Assembly: GCA_963457665.1 (NCBI GenBank)
Contig: OY735219.1
Coordinates: forward strand, 39,494,477-39,558,476
Length of the DNA: 64,000 nucleotides
Direction of reading: 5' to 3'
DNA from: Thysanoteuthis rhombus
Taxonomy: Eukaryota > Mollusca > Cephalopoda > Oegopsida > Thysanoteuthidae
Shown: positions 20,651 to 32,344 of the stretch, piece after piece
Layout of the letters: every line of letters starts with the position of its first letter
Position numbering within the stretch: the stretch's first letter is position 1
The notes under the pieces: model-generated
Databases searched by the model: none
Told to the model about the DNA's origin: nothing
What the model saw: the letters and a program-made list of their open reading frames with translations, nothing else
Made by a program: the position numbers and the translations under genes

Positions 20651-21129
20651 TTTCAATGTCAAGTATGAGTAACAATCGTGTTATCCTCTCCAGTCCCCAT
20701 TTTTTTCCGAGCACAAGGAGAAAAATTTGTTTTGGCTCTCTAGGAAACATTGAAAATTATCTGATAATTGCGTTTCAGGGCATATCAGCCCCCCAAATTA
20801 AGTGTTGTCTACAAGTCTGTTTAAAACATGGTTCATCTAAGACAAGATTTTGATCAGATATCTGAACTAATTCAATAATTCAAACTCTTCAAGAAAAATG
20901 CATGAGAATTTTCTTCTCGTATGTGTGAGTAAGAGAAGGTATCAAAATGCGTGTGTCTCACACAAAATGCAAGAGACTTGGAAGGTCTGAAATCAATGTT
21001 TGTGGACAAGTACATGGCGTCTTCAAACAAGCTATTTTTAGTAAATTTTTCAACATTTTTCAAGATCAAGACCCTCCGTATGCCATGTCCGAGGAGTGTG
21101 CTATCGGAAAAATAAAACTCTCTTTTTAA

Positions 21130-22080
21130 AAATCTACCCGAAATGAATCGTCTTCGTAGAAATTTGATTCGAAGAAAATAGGTGTATTTGATGATTGTCT
21201 GGATTTGTAAAAATATTGCTTACTTTTTATTCGAAATAGACTGAAAATAGATAATTATGTTGCAGTTGAAGTATGAATTAGCAAAGATAACAATTTTCTG
21301 GAAAAGTTTTGATATTCATTCATTCATTACTGAATTTATTCATGAAAAGTGAATTTTGAGAGAACTATTCGTGGAAATATCATTTCTAATGTTAGTCAAT
21401 CCCAGCCTTTATTTCTGTCCATAAAATATTTCAGAAACGGCTTGAACCGTTAGTTTTAGAATCTTAATTTTCAAAGAAATTTGATGCAACCCCAGGCTTT
21501 TTTTTTTCTAAGACTTGAGAGGAATAGTTGAATTACCCTCCCTATAGACAGGTGTAAATCTGTTGCTAAAAAGTGTAATACCAAACATAAGCGGCATAAA
21601 TTTGCAATTTTAATTTATTAATTTATTTACTTCTGTCTTACTTTTATTGATTCTCTTATTTTTACTGAAGTGTGCCATTTTTAACATTGAGTGACCATGG
21701 GTGTGAAATCTAATAGTTTACAATTGGGATCACGTTCTCTTTACGTACAGAAATATAAGTTTATTTACAACTTCACTATCGTAAACTTTCATAGAACAAA
21801 AAAGTGATGGAGTTTAATTTGAGTTGAGATATTCACACAGATTTCCATAATCGACGATTTGCTATACATTGTTTTTAATAAAAAAAAAGAAATAATAATG
21901 ATAATAAATGAATAAATGATTAAATGATATAAAAGATCGGTAGATCGCTAGAGAGCAGATATTAATTTTTTTTTAATCAATCGAGTTTATTGCAATGTGT
22001 ACAATAAACACCTCTCATCCTCTCTTTTAAAAAAAAATATGATGTATTTGTATCTTTGATAGAGAGGGGGTGAGTAAGAG
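21130..22080. other. Unassigned AT-rich DNA
   Basis: No gene motif on either strand. There is a simple AATAATAATGAATAAATGA-type stretch at about 21885-21925. Confidence 0.4.
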
Positions 22081-22082
22081 CC

Positions 22083-22138
22083 GACGTCCTGAGAGATAGA
22101 GAGGTAGAGGTAGAGAGAGAGAGAGAGAGAGAGAGATT
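22083..22138. repeat. (GA)n microsatellite
   Basis: An imperfect GAGAGATAGAGAGGTAGAGG lead passes into a pure GA run to about 22134. Confidence 0.9.
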
Positions 22139-22139
22139 A

Positions 22140-23545
22140 AACACAACCTCCTCTAAGTGCCATGCTAAATTTAGATCGTCAGCCAACAGCCAATGCAGCA
22201 GTATGGAAAAAGTGACCATTTTAGACAGAGTTTGAATTGTAAGATGAACAGTATTATTAAGTTATAGATTTTTGCCATCAGAGAGAGTATGAAAAAAAGG
22301 GAATATCAAGTTGAAATGTAATTAGAAAAGCACTCAAGCGGATTCTCAAACACGTCTTGTCTTCGCAAATTGATAGCTGCGAATGAAAGCCAGACATGGT
22401 TGATTAAGAAACATAATCAAAATTGTTTCTAACAATCTTCCATACATCTGAATCGCATAACTTCAGTTAAAAATAATCAATATTCTTTGAAAGAAAAAAA
22501 AATATAAACTGTCCATTGAATTTGATGAAACTTTACATTTCTCAATTATCGAAACACTGTTATTATTAACAATGTTTCAGAATATTCTACGGAACATAAT
22601 GATGAATAATTATAAAACATTAAAAAACATTAACTATCTAATTATGAAATTGAAAATGATTTTTTTTTTTAAATAATTTTTCATTGGATTTTTTACACAA
22701 CCAAAAAAATCTACGCTGTAGTGTATAACTAAAGAATAAAACATTTCTGAATTCTGAAAATTCACAACTGTAGCTGGTATTGTAAAGGATAAACCCACAT
22801 TACGAAAAAAAAAGAGATTAATTAATTGTAATTTTGTTCCCGGTGGAAAGAAGCCGTGGATTATCATTCATTATAGGCATTTGTCGTCGTCGTTATTTCG
22901 TTTTTTTCTCTATTTGATATCTCTGTTATCCCTTCATATATTTCAATGAAATTTTGTATGTTGGCTTGTTAGGAAAGTCTACCCGGGGGATGTTGGGATA
23001 TGGCTGATCCGATTATTTGTTTACATTTTAAAAGAAAAAAAAATTGTTTACAATTGGGAAACTTTCTCAAATCCTGACGAATTTTTGCTGAAGTTTGGCA
23101 AAAATCTTGACAAAACCCAACGAATAGGGTTTAATGTCAATCTGTTTGCTGATACGTAAATAACGATTTGTAAGCATGCAAAATATTGAATTTGGGAACT
23201 GCTGAACGGATTAGAAAGGAAATGGTTTTATTGGTTCTTGGGCTCCTAATTACTGAAAATATAAAAGGATTTTATTGTATAAATCAAAAAAAAGATCTGG
23301 TATCTCGGAGTTAACGATCCAAACAAACAACTAGTTACCTCTCAGTTTCTCTCAATTGTTTTCTGCCAGCGACATTTATATTTCTAAGACTTCTTTATAT
23401 TATCTCTTGTGGTTAATATTGTTAATAGTTAATAATGTTCTATGGAAATTTTGTAGAGAAATTCTATTAAATTTTAGTGAGCGACACTTTTGAGAGTTAT
23501 CGAGTTGAGCATTATTGTTTTTTCTCCGGGTTTTTTGTTCTAACC
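22140..23545. other. Unassigned AT-rich DNA with a family S remnant
   Basis: No gene is recognised. 22920-22975 (TTTCAATGAAATTTTGTATG, then GTTGGCTTG) resembles family S. The rest is unique-looking within this window. Confidence 0.4.
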
Positions 23546-23549
23546 AGCA

Positions 23550-23935
23550 AAAAATGAACATTAGTCTTCTATCGTCTGTCATTGGACAGAGACCTCCCCC
23601 AGGATTCACCAGACCTCTATGCCATGGGTATCAAGGAGCCAATACTTTCTGAACTTGTCTATTCCGTCTCTCCATCTTATATTCTGTCGACTTTGATTAC
23701 GCATGTGATCTCTGGGGATCCATGCTGTAAGTCGTAGTGTCCATTGGTTTTCTGCCATTCTTGCAAAATTACCAGCCCATTACCATTTTAGTTTTCTAAC
23801 GGATTCTATGACCCAGGTTGGGTCTACACATTGTAGAGTGTTAGTCTCAATGACCATGGGGATTTCCACTTCCTGAAGTTGATAAATGCTACAACGTGGC
23901 ATTTTGTATTCTGCTGCTTGAAGAATTACTCATAA
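23550..23935 (-). mobile_element. LINE family A copy 5, internally deleted
   Basis: The minus strand reads AAEYKMPRCSIYQLQ-EVEIPMV near 23930-23870, the palm motif A neighbourhood with the F-x-KAFD codons themselves lost. After VDPTW the sequence jumps at about 23813 to the C-terminal ESV-RKLKW block. It then continues through the conserved end (GGACAGACGATAGAAGAC) at 23560. About 800 bp relative to copy 2 is missing. Confidence 0.8.
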
Positions 23936-23948
23936 ACCCCCCTTCTAC

Positions 23949-24036
23949 TCATCAGCATCGCCATGAGCCTTTTAGCATTCATCATTGGACTAAGACCTTC
24001 CTCAGTATTCACCAGACCTCTCCATCATTAGCGTTT
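23949..24036 (-). mobile_element. LINE family A, isolated 3' end
   Basis: TTGGACTAAGACCTTCCTCA and ATTCACCAGACCTCTCCATC in plus orientation are the reverse complement of the family's last 80 bp, with a CATCAGCATCG tail remnant at 23949. Confidence 0.75.
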
Positions 24037-24094
24037 AAATTCTTGGTTGTTTTTGGAAAATCCATTTAAATAAAAGGAGTCTTTGGTAAAATTA

Positions 24095-24178
24095 AGGTTA
24101 CAGAGAATCATGGCGGATCTTGGGGAAGGTCTATGTCCAACGACGAACATTAAAAGACTGGTGATGATGATGATGATA
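24095..24178 (+). mobile_element. LINE family A, isolated 3' end
   Basis: GAATCATGGCGGATCTTGGG, then GGAAGGTCTATGTCCAACGA and a (TGA)n tail at 24160-24178: the last 80 bp of the family on the plus strand, facing the preceding minus-strand end. Confidence 0.85.
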
Positions 24179-24330
24179 CGGTAAGGCTGTGACTGGTGGC
24201 TGTCCATGTTGCTGTTACCATGAAGCGACCCTAATGATAGCTAAAAAAATGAAATTGATAAGTTGGTATATACCATGCCCTGGCGTACATCCCCTATCTC
24301 ATTTCTGATGCTTACATATTTGGATCAATC

Positions 24331-24712
24331 AAGAGATAGACCTGCAAACAGAGAAGTATGCAACGTGCGCATGAGTGAATCATGCTCAACCTTACATGGA
24401 GAGATCACAAGACAGTACAGTATATAAGGAAGAAAACGGGTGTCCGTGACATCATAGAAACTATTAAAAAACTCAAATGGCAATGGGCAGGCCATGTTGC
24501 AAGAATGAAAGACAACTGATGGACATCACATTTCACAACATGGATCCCCGGAGATCACATAAGAAACCAAGGCTGACAGAACACAAGATGGAGAGATGAA
24601 CTAGACAGATTCAGGAAATACTGGCTCTGCGACACCCATGATGAAGAATTGTGGCGAATCCTAGGGAAGGTCTATATTCAACGACGGACGTTAAAAGACT
24701 GATGATGATATC
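24331..24712 (+). mobile_element. LINE family A copy 6, 3' fragment
   Basis: A 5'-truncated copy with AAGAGATAGACCTGCAAACA at its start, ATGCTCAACCTTACATGGAG, GATCACAAGACAGTACAGTA, TGACATCATAGAAACTATTA, a CTGGCTCTGCGACACCC block, and a GGACGTTAAAAGACTGATGA tail. It contains in-frame stops. Confidence 0.9.
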
Positions 24713-24807
24713 AGAAAAAAAGGTAAATAATTCCGGAATCAAGTCACAATGAATTAATTAATTCCCAGTAAAATGTCTGATATCATTTCCCTTTCATTTT
24801 ATCATTC

Positions 24808-25470
24808 AACATCATCAGCCTTTTATTGCTGGTCATTGGACGTACACCTTCCCCAAGATTTGCCGTCTAGTTCATTACGGCATCTTATTTTCCGGCGACT
24901 GCAGGGCGATCCACGTTATATCCAGCGATTATCTGACATTCTTGCAACTTCCAGTTTTCTAATGAATATCTTCTATTTTGATACTTTCTCACTCTCACAA
25001 ACATGAAAGGACAATTCTGAAATCTTAACATTGAAATTTGACAGGTATGCTTTAGGATCTTACGATATCTCTGACTCCTGTCTTTTCTCTATTCTGTTGT
25101 CTTGTCTTATGATCTCTCCTTGTGATGTTGAGCAGGATTTTCTCCCGTGCACGTTTTATGGGTCTCAGTTGGAGTGTCAGTCTTTCGTTTAGGTTTCATT
25201 TTTCAGCTCTATATATGATTATCGGGAAGATGTATTGGTTACATACCTCTCTTCTGAGGACTAATTGGATTTTATTGTTCTCGAAGATTGAACTTGCTCT
25301 ACTGAAAGCTTGCTAAGAATGATTCTTCGCTTGATTTCTTCTCTTTTTGAGGATTTCATAGAGATTCATTGTCCCAAGTAGATGAAACGGTCCATCTTCT
25401 TCATCTCTGCGTTTTCGATTCTGACTGCTGTGTCTTTCTCTTCAAAGTGATTGTTGTATGACATTTCATT
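24808..25470 (-). mobile_element. LINE family A copy 7
   Basis: The minus strand runs from the K-D-x-x-V-x-IENAE-like block near 25430 through the PIIIYRAEK-like tail of the palm (25225-25180), the HERIML-like and MRDHKTR-like parts at 25140-25060, to the TTGGACGTAC end at 24840. A segment at about 24985-25050 (CACTCTCACAAACATGAAAG region) has no counterpart in other copies and looks inserted or shuffled. Confidence 0.8.
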
Positions 25471-25479
25471 AATTTGAAT

Positions 25480-27990
25480 AATTGCTTCAGTAAGGCGAAT
25501 AGATTTTTTCTTTTGTAATTTTAATTCTGTTCAATTAGTTACGTTTTGCAGAAGTATGGCTTCTTGCTGATTCTTGTTAAATTCCCTTTACGATGAAATA
25601 CCCCTTCCCCCATGAAGAGTGAAAGCAACTGACGTTAAAACACCCTCCTGAGTCCAATAAGTATGCATACAAAATTTGGAAGCTCTACCTCAAATTGCTT
25701 AGCCGTCTATAGAAGACAAACAAACCGCTTTTTGTATACTGAGGACAGACAAAGAAACTCTTCTCAGTTTGATGTTCATCTATCAATATACACTACCTGA
25801 AATCGCCTAGCTGTCTATTGAGGACGTCATAGGTCGTTGATATAGATCCATCAATATACTCCATAGTAATTAATTGAACGACACAATCTTATATAGGCTA
25901 ACTCCTTTGACAATACAATTGAGAGAAAGAAGTACACAAAATCGCATATTCTCACTTTAAAAAGAAAAATTTACAAAATCAAATTTGACATCTCACCCCA
26001 ACGCATTATTGAAAGGGTTAGAGACGGTGCATAGGATATTGTAGATACGCTCAATCAAAAAGAAACTGAATGGTAAAGAGAAATCTTAGGAGATCGTTCA
26101 TCACAAGATAACTTAATTTATGTTTGCATGATAATAGGCAGTTGAACGCATAACAGTGTTTCTAAGGAGAAAGACGGGCTGGCTGAGAATGTACCGATAG
26201 TTTCAAACAAGCAAGTAGAGGGAGTGGCATATATATATATATATATAGTTGAATGATGATTGCTGGGCGACGACATCTCTAACTTGCTAGCGTAAATGGA
26301 GGTTTGTTTTAACTGAGTTACGTTGCCAGTACGCAAGCCGTGTGTTTTTGTATGTAGATTTTACACTTCACTGTGAATTGCTTGTCATCATTCGTTGATG
26401 TTACGTGACTAAAAGGAAAGAGTGAAAGAGAAAATTCAATTCAGATTTACGTTCGTTTTTTGCTCATAGGACTAAGTTTAAAACATCGAGTTCATTTTTT
26501 CTCCTTTTTAAAAGGAAATTGAGTTTTGGGCATTTGTAATAAGTGAATTAAGAAAAATGAGTAAAATAAGTTAGGGAAAATTAGCTTAATATTCAGAAGA
26601 ATACAAGCTCTGGAGCCTAGTGAAAAAAATATTGCCTTCTATTAAAAAAAAACAAAACTAGAATCTTAAAAATCGAATTAAGCAAAGGTAAAAAGGAGTA
26701 CTTTATTTTACATTCTGCAATTTTCTCTTCCATTTCTTTAACTTTTTACAGATATATTCTTGTGTTTTATGCTTCTAAAAAAGTATTTATATCCAAATAC
26801 GTGTATACACATACACACACGTGTAGAAAGGTTCACCAAAAGATGTATCTCTGGTCTCTCAAAGCAATCAAGGAATCAGAGGTTTTAAAAAATACATTAT
26901 TGACCAAAAACATTTTACTGAAATAGAAACAAACAAAATTTTACACAGCATTTATTAAAATATTAATATAAGAATTAAATGTGCTCTCACTTATATATAT
27001 AAAAAAGTATGTCGATAATAAGGTAATAACTACTGATCAATGTTACCTCCCTTTCGACTAAGGGTGTATTTTTAATCTATTTTTTTTTAGTCCATTTGAC
27101 ATGATAAAGTCAAGGATCTCTGTCTCCTCCACTGAAAGCACTCAGCTGTCAATTGGAAGCAGCATCAATTGGTTTATTGCATTTGGGAATTATCAAACGA
27201 AAAATGAATCGAAGTTGTCTCCCTTGAGGGAGTACTGATTCTTGCAATATTTCATGTAGAATATCAAAGACTGATGAATGCAGGATAGCTGGATAGGATA
27301 TATGTTCCAGCAGATGCACTGATTGTTTTTAAAGCTGAAATAATCTGAAAGCTCATTAATTCAAAATTATTTGACCAATTATATTATGAGAAGAGTCATT
27401 GACATCCAAATCTTAGTTTGGACAATTCAACTCATTTAATTCTTAAATTCATCAAAGAAAAATTAATGCCATTATCGAGGGAAATAAATCATGATTTAAA
27501 ATATCCCCCTTTGACCATTTAGTGAATTTCAATTAAGAATTTCAATCTGATACTCTTAAAAGTTCTATTATTTTAAAAATTCTATTCACTGAAGAGTTCC
27601 ACTTTCAATACAAGCCGTTACAAGCAGTCCATGGATTTAAGGGTTAATTCCATTATTATGTAATTACGATAGAGTTTCAAACAACCCATTCTACAGCCTT
27701 CTTTAGGTGTACAGTCCATAAGGTAAGGAAAAGTTTGTGCGTTTGTCTATTATTGCATTACCAAGAAGATGAGTTCACCGAAGTTGTCTACCAGTGAGGT
27801 GAGTCAAGCTTTGTTAAAAGAGTATAGGGTTTTTTTTCCATTTTTCTAGAAAGTAGAAACCTGCGATTTATCTCAAAATAAATAAGTTGCCCTACACCAA
27901 GCGCCAAGCTGAAAATAATTTAAGAACAATTTGACCAAAAGAATGATTTGTACATTAAAAAAAAACCCAACTTGTTTGCATATAAGTTTT
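25480..27990. other. Unassigned DNA with short repeat remnants
   Basis: No gene recognised. A (TA)10 run lies at 26229-26248. 25655-25745 (ATGCATACAAAATTTGGAAG, CCGTCTATAGAAGACAAACA) reads like a short dispersed repeat seen in many invertebrate genomes, but it has only a partial echo in this window at 25800-25830. 27380-27440 and 27665-27715 share words with 46345-46470 (AGAAG-x-GTCATT, CCCATTCTACAGCCTTCTT / CCATTCTACAACCTTCTT). Confidence 0.4.
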
Positions 27991-28249
27991 GGCAAGGTTC
28001 ATATGGCAAAATATATGGTAATAGCTGTCCATGCAAATATTAAATCCTCAAATTAGTGGAATTTAACAAAGTTTCCACCCCCCAAAAAGGAGTGCCAACT
28101 CACATAGAAAAAAGCTTGATTTACCATGATGAGTTTACACCTATGTACCTAGAAGCTTGACTCCGATAGGTTGAAAGATTTGGTTAATTAAAAATAAAAA
28201 AGCAGCAAGTGCCAGCCGCTGGTATTACCTTTTGGTTCCATGAGACTAT

Positions 28250-28450
28250 CTAAGATCCATTGCTTGTAATCTCTTCTTTTTAGGATTAATGGAATTTCCT
28301 CATTCTTGAAGGCTGAGCTTCCACTCTCAATGAAAGTTGAACTTTTACTGAAATTTTGCCAACCTAGTGTGATTTTTTGCCTGAGTTCTTCTTTGGGGGA
28401 TTTCATGGAGATTCATTGTTGTAGGTAGATTTAATTGTCTACTTTCTTCA
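28250..28450 (-). mobile_element. LINE family A copy 8, small internal fragment
   Basis: The minus strand reads SPKEELRQKITLGWQNFSKS and then EEIPLILKRRDYKQWILDS, the region just after the palm that corresponds to KRRVYNQCIL in other copies. An extra repeat of the STF-like segment is present. Both ends are lost. Confidence 0.75.
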
Positions 28451-28459
28451 GCACTGCAA

Positions 28460-29465
28460 TATAGGAGAGCCCTATGGGATTCAAAAAAATGTATTGAAAG
28501 TATAGTAATTGATTCATTTCTTGTTGCTCTCATCCAGGCCAGACAGAGGGTTGGGGTTGGTGGGAGAAGAGCGGGCTTTTTGCCGGCATCATTGAGTGTA
28601 GTGTTGTGATTGGTCTCCTAGGACAAATAATAGAATTGCCATGAGAGGCTATCTATCTGGTATACCACATTGCTCACTTATCTAGATACTGACTGGGCTT
28701 GATGTTGCTTCATTCCAGTAATCACACTAGAACTGGTATATTCAATGCTATTTGGCCACAACAGTACAGTTATAGAAGTTATGGTTGTAATGTTCAGAGC
28801 TAAAAGATGCTTTCTTTTAGTTATACTGATGAAAGTCACCATATGCTGTAAATACTGCATATACCAGTAGGTATTTAATTGAAAAAGCTTAACTATGCAA
28901 ATATTACACTGCATCCAATGCTCTGGTATTATGACTAGGTAATTGTCTATTAAAGTTAGGTACGGGCATTTATAGGTCAGGGCTCAGTTGCAATGAGTGG
29001 TAGTCTCCCAAATTCCCTTGTTAATCATTTGTTATAGTCCGATATGTACAGTATCCACACTAAATATAAACACACACAACTCCTTCATTGCCATGTATGA
29101 CTAAATATACTGTATACACGCACACACACACTATCCACACAATGAAGAAACATGAGGTAAAATTCAATATATTTCTTCTGTAGTTTTTATGTTTTTTCTT
29201 TTCAATATAACTGAATCTTCATAATTCTTGTAAGAAACTTTTTATCTATGCCATGTTTGTTAAGTTTGAATAATAAAATAAAAAGACCTTCAGTTTCTGA
29301 TACTTTCAATATCCAGTCTTTATTAAACAGTATCTTTTCCATCATCTTTCTTCTCTCAAGAAAGAACACAAGCCTTTTCTTAGATGACTTATTTCTGTGG
29401 ATGATTCAATTTCCATTCCTTCTATGTTGTAGATATAATTCAACGTATTTTTGTTTGGACTGACA
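28460..29465. other. Unassigned DNA
   Basis: No gene motif on either strand. There are short CA runs near 29067 and 29118-29130. The segment looks single-copy within the window. Confidence 0.4.
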
Positions 29466-29471
29466 ATATTT

Positions 29472-29540
29472 AAGAAACCTGGGTTTCTTCAGTTCTTGAG
29501 TGATTCTAGTTGGCTGGCTATTCATATATCTATATCATAA
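29472..29540 (+). repeat. Family R fragment, 5' end
   Basis: AAGAAACCTGGGTTTCTTCA, then GTTGGCTGGCTATTCATAT, corresponds to the first 70 bp of family R. The rest of the unit is not recognisable. Confidence 0.55.
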
Positions 29541-29544
29541 GTAT

Positions 29545-30000
29545 TCACTGAATTAGACCTTCTCATTTAGGATGAGGGGGTTTGAAATTTAGAACTGTAT
29601 AGTCAATAAAGGAAAATGGTACTGTAGAATAGTATTATGTTATCGAAATTTAATATACCTATGTAGAGAGATGGTATTATTCCTTGCTGGTAACAATCAT
29701 ATTCAAAATATATTTGGACTCCACTGGTGGTAGATGATTTTTTGATAGATCAAAAACATCTAGAGAATCTACATGTTATTATTAAAAGTGTTAAAATTAG
29801 GTCCCTGGAAGATAAAAAAAAGCTTTTTTTCTCTCCAAATAACCTTGTTAAAAGGCAGTCTAGTGGAGTACTGATGCCAATTTTCAAGTCTGTTGACAAA
29901 ACAGTATAGCCAGGAGTGCTGGAACACACAAACACACAAACATACATGAAAAAATGAAGAAAACTCTTTGCCATTTTTTCATGGCGACAGTTGTTCAGTT
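29545..30000. other. Unassigned DNA
   Basis: Nothing recognisable. Overlapping 60-75 codon frames on both strands near 29730-29970 carry no motif. Confidence 0.35.
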
Positions 30001-30004
30001 GGAA

Positions 30005-30412
30005 TAGGTTTTGTTAATCATTCAATAAAAATCCTTGTACAACCAAAGTCTTTTGGCAGCACACTGTGTTGGGGTTAATCAATGGATAAATTACTTCTCT
30101 CGCTTTTTGTTGTGCAGTGATCACTGAAAAAAGTCTGTATTTTCATAAAACAAAGGGATCAATTTAGCACAAACTTACTTTGTAAACTGAAGCCCCACTT
30201 TAAAAGAGTATTTGGGGGGGTGAATTTTGGAAAAACAAAAAAACTTCCCTTCTAGGCATAATGGATAAATGCTGAAAATTTCAGTCCTCTAGCCCCATTA
30301 GTGTGACCTGTTCCCATGATACAAACAGACATTGCCAGCCAGCTAGCAAGCAAGATCAACTTAGAAATGAAAGGAGCCTATGGTGACAGTTTTGGTTGAC
30401 GTTTTCTAATAA
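30005..30412 (-). repeat. Family R copy
   Basis: Minus-strand unit. In plus orientation it has AGGTTTTGTTAATCATTCAA, CAAAGTCTTTTGGCAGCACA, TTACTTCTCTCGCTTTTTGT, CAGTGATCACTGAAAAAAGT, TTTAGCACAAACTTACTTTG, the CCAGCCAGCTAGCAAGCAAG site, and a GACGTTTTCTAAT end. Confidence 0.85.
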
Positions 30413-30419
30413 ATAAAAC

Positions 30420-31080
30420 AATTTTATTTGATCCCTGTAGCATTTTCCAAGAAAGAAAATCAGTAAATTTATTTTTTTTATATTACTATATATTTTTGAA
30501 TATAAGTCAACCATGAGACAAGTTCTGAATTGAGCATAAGATTTCAGAAAATCAACTGACTCAAAATATATGCCTAGTTCATTATTTTGCAATAACATTG
30601 TTACCGGCTTACGCCTTTCTTATTCATGGTATTTGTTTGGCTGTCACCAAAACATGAATTTTTTTATCTTCAAAATGTCGATTGGTGTATTTGAGGCAAT
30701 GTCAGCTAAAGTATTCTTAATAGAATTTACCGAATGCCAACTGACAATAAATTAAATTTGGCCTGTAAGGTAAAGTCTCCAATGCAGAGGTTGTATGCCT
30801 CAATCTAAAAATCACTGTAAATAATCGGCTCACTGGTAGGATAGCGAGAGACTAAGACTCTCGTCTTAACCGAAGAACGTGAGGAAAGACAAAATAAATA
30901 AATCAGAAACACTGATATTGTGTAACAATGTAGACTTTATTTTGAAGCAACAAATTAGTGAAAGAAATATTAGTCGGTCAACGATCTGATGTCTGGAGTT
31001 AATGTTTGAAGAACACAGGGAAACACAATGAAAGTTCCACACAGTTGTGACTTGAAAAGTTCCAATAATTATTTTGATAA
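30420..31080. other. Unassigned DNA
   Basis: No recognised gene. 30835-30900 (GATAGCGAGAGACTAAGACT, CTCGTCTTAACCGAAGAACG) is GC-richer than its surroundings and may be an unrecognised repeat. Confidence 0.35.
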
Positions 31081-31082
31081 GG

Positions 31083-31575
31083 AGACAAATTATATTTTCT
31101 TTCAAAAATAAGACGATCCCAATAATCCTAAAAAGAAGAGTATACAACCAATGCATCCTCCCAATAGTCACTTATGGGGCTGAAATATGGAACTTGAACA
31201 AGAGGCAGACCTGCAAACTGAGAAGCATACAACTCGCACATGAGAGAATCATGCTCAATCTTACATGGAGGGATCACCAGATAGCACAGTATATCAGGAA
31301 CAGAATGGGAGTCTGAGACATCATAGAATCTATCAGAAAACATAAAAGGTAGGTCATGTTGCAAGAATGGCAGACAACCGATGGACATCAACCCTCACAA
31401 CATAGATCCCCGGAGATCACTTGTGAAACCGAGGCCGACAGAATACTAAATGGAGAGATAAACTGGACAAATTTAGAAAATACTGGCTCTGTGACACCCA
31501 TGATAGAAAAGTGTGGTGGATCCTGGAGAAAGTCTATATCCAACAATGGACGTTAAAAGACTGAGGATGATGATA
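31083..31575 (+). mobile_element. LINE family A copy 9, 3' fragment
   Basis: Open from 31074 to 31316: FKNKTIPIILKRRVYNQ, CILPIVTYGAEIWNLNKRQ, RSIQLAHERIMLNLTWRDHQ and TAQYIRN-like IAQYIRNRMGV. A stop follows, then RQTTDGH-like and CETEADRILNGEI blocks in shifted frames, and a GGACGTTAAAAGACTGAGGA tail. 5'-truncated right after the palm. Confidence 0.92.
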
Positions 31576-31579
31576 GTTT

Positions 31580-32340
31580 GTAAAGTGATAATGGTTTAGG
31601 AAGAAGGCAAAGAAGACAAAAGAATGTGTGCATAGAGTGAAGTGATGTCCATGTTTGCTCACCTCGAGGATTTGCTATTCAATGTACTTTTTTTATCTGC
31701 ATTTTTTTTCTGTTAGGCCTAGTTTAACCTTTTCAATGAATTAATCTCATTGAGTCTGGTGACTTGGTTTTGCTGTAGTTGGCTTCACATCCAAGGCTTA
31801 GTTTTTAAACGGACGGCACCTTTGCATTGAGCTTGGCACAGAGCCAGAGCGATTTCTTCAGATGTCTCACAATTGATAGGTGTTTGCTGGCAAAGAAAAT
31901 GGGCATTTAGTTTTTCCATATTTATTTTCAAAAAATGAAAAAAAATATGATACTTGGTTGAAAATGCTGGTTTGGGATTTGGGAAGGTCTACTCTGTCCT
32001 TACAATAACTTTGCTGACCCAATCTTATTTCAGTATTCCTTTCACAAAACAATACATTTTTCTGAATATTTCTTTCATTCAACATTTATCACAATGCCAG
32101 AGCTTCTCTGTTATGATGATTCTGCCTGAAAAAAATGGTTTACATAGAGAGCAGAGTAAAGTACCTACGTAGCTTTTCATACAATACCATGGTAATGAGT
32201 TGAGATAAAACCACAGGCATTATTGCTCATTAGTATGCATTATGCCTATCAATGCTGTATTCATATGGGAAAAAAGTACTGGCTAAATTTGAGTGACTTA
32301 CCTACCTATAAGTTGAACTGACATTTTTTCAGTGAAAAAA
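31580..32340. other. Unassigned DNA between two LINE copies
   Basis: No gene motif; short frames only. Confidence 0.4.
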
Positions 32341-32344
32341 AACT

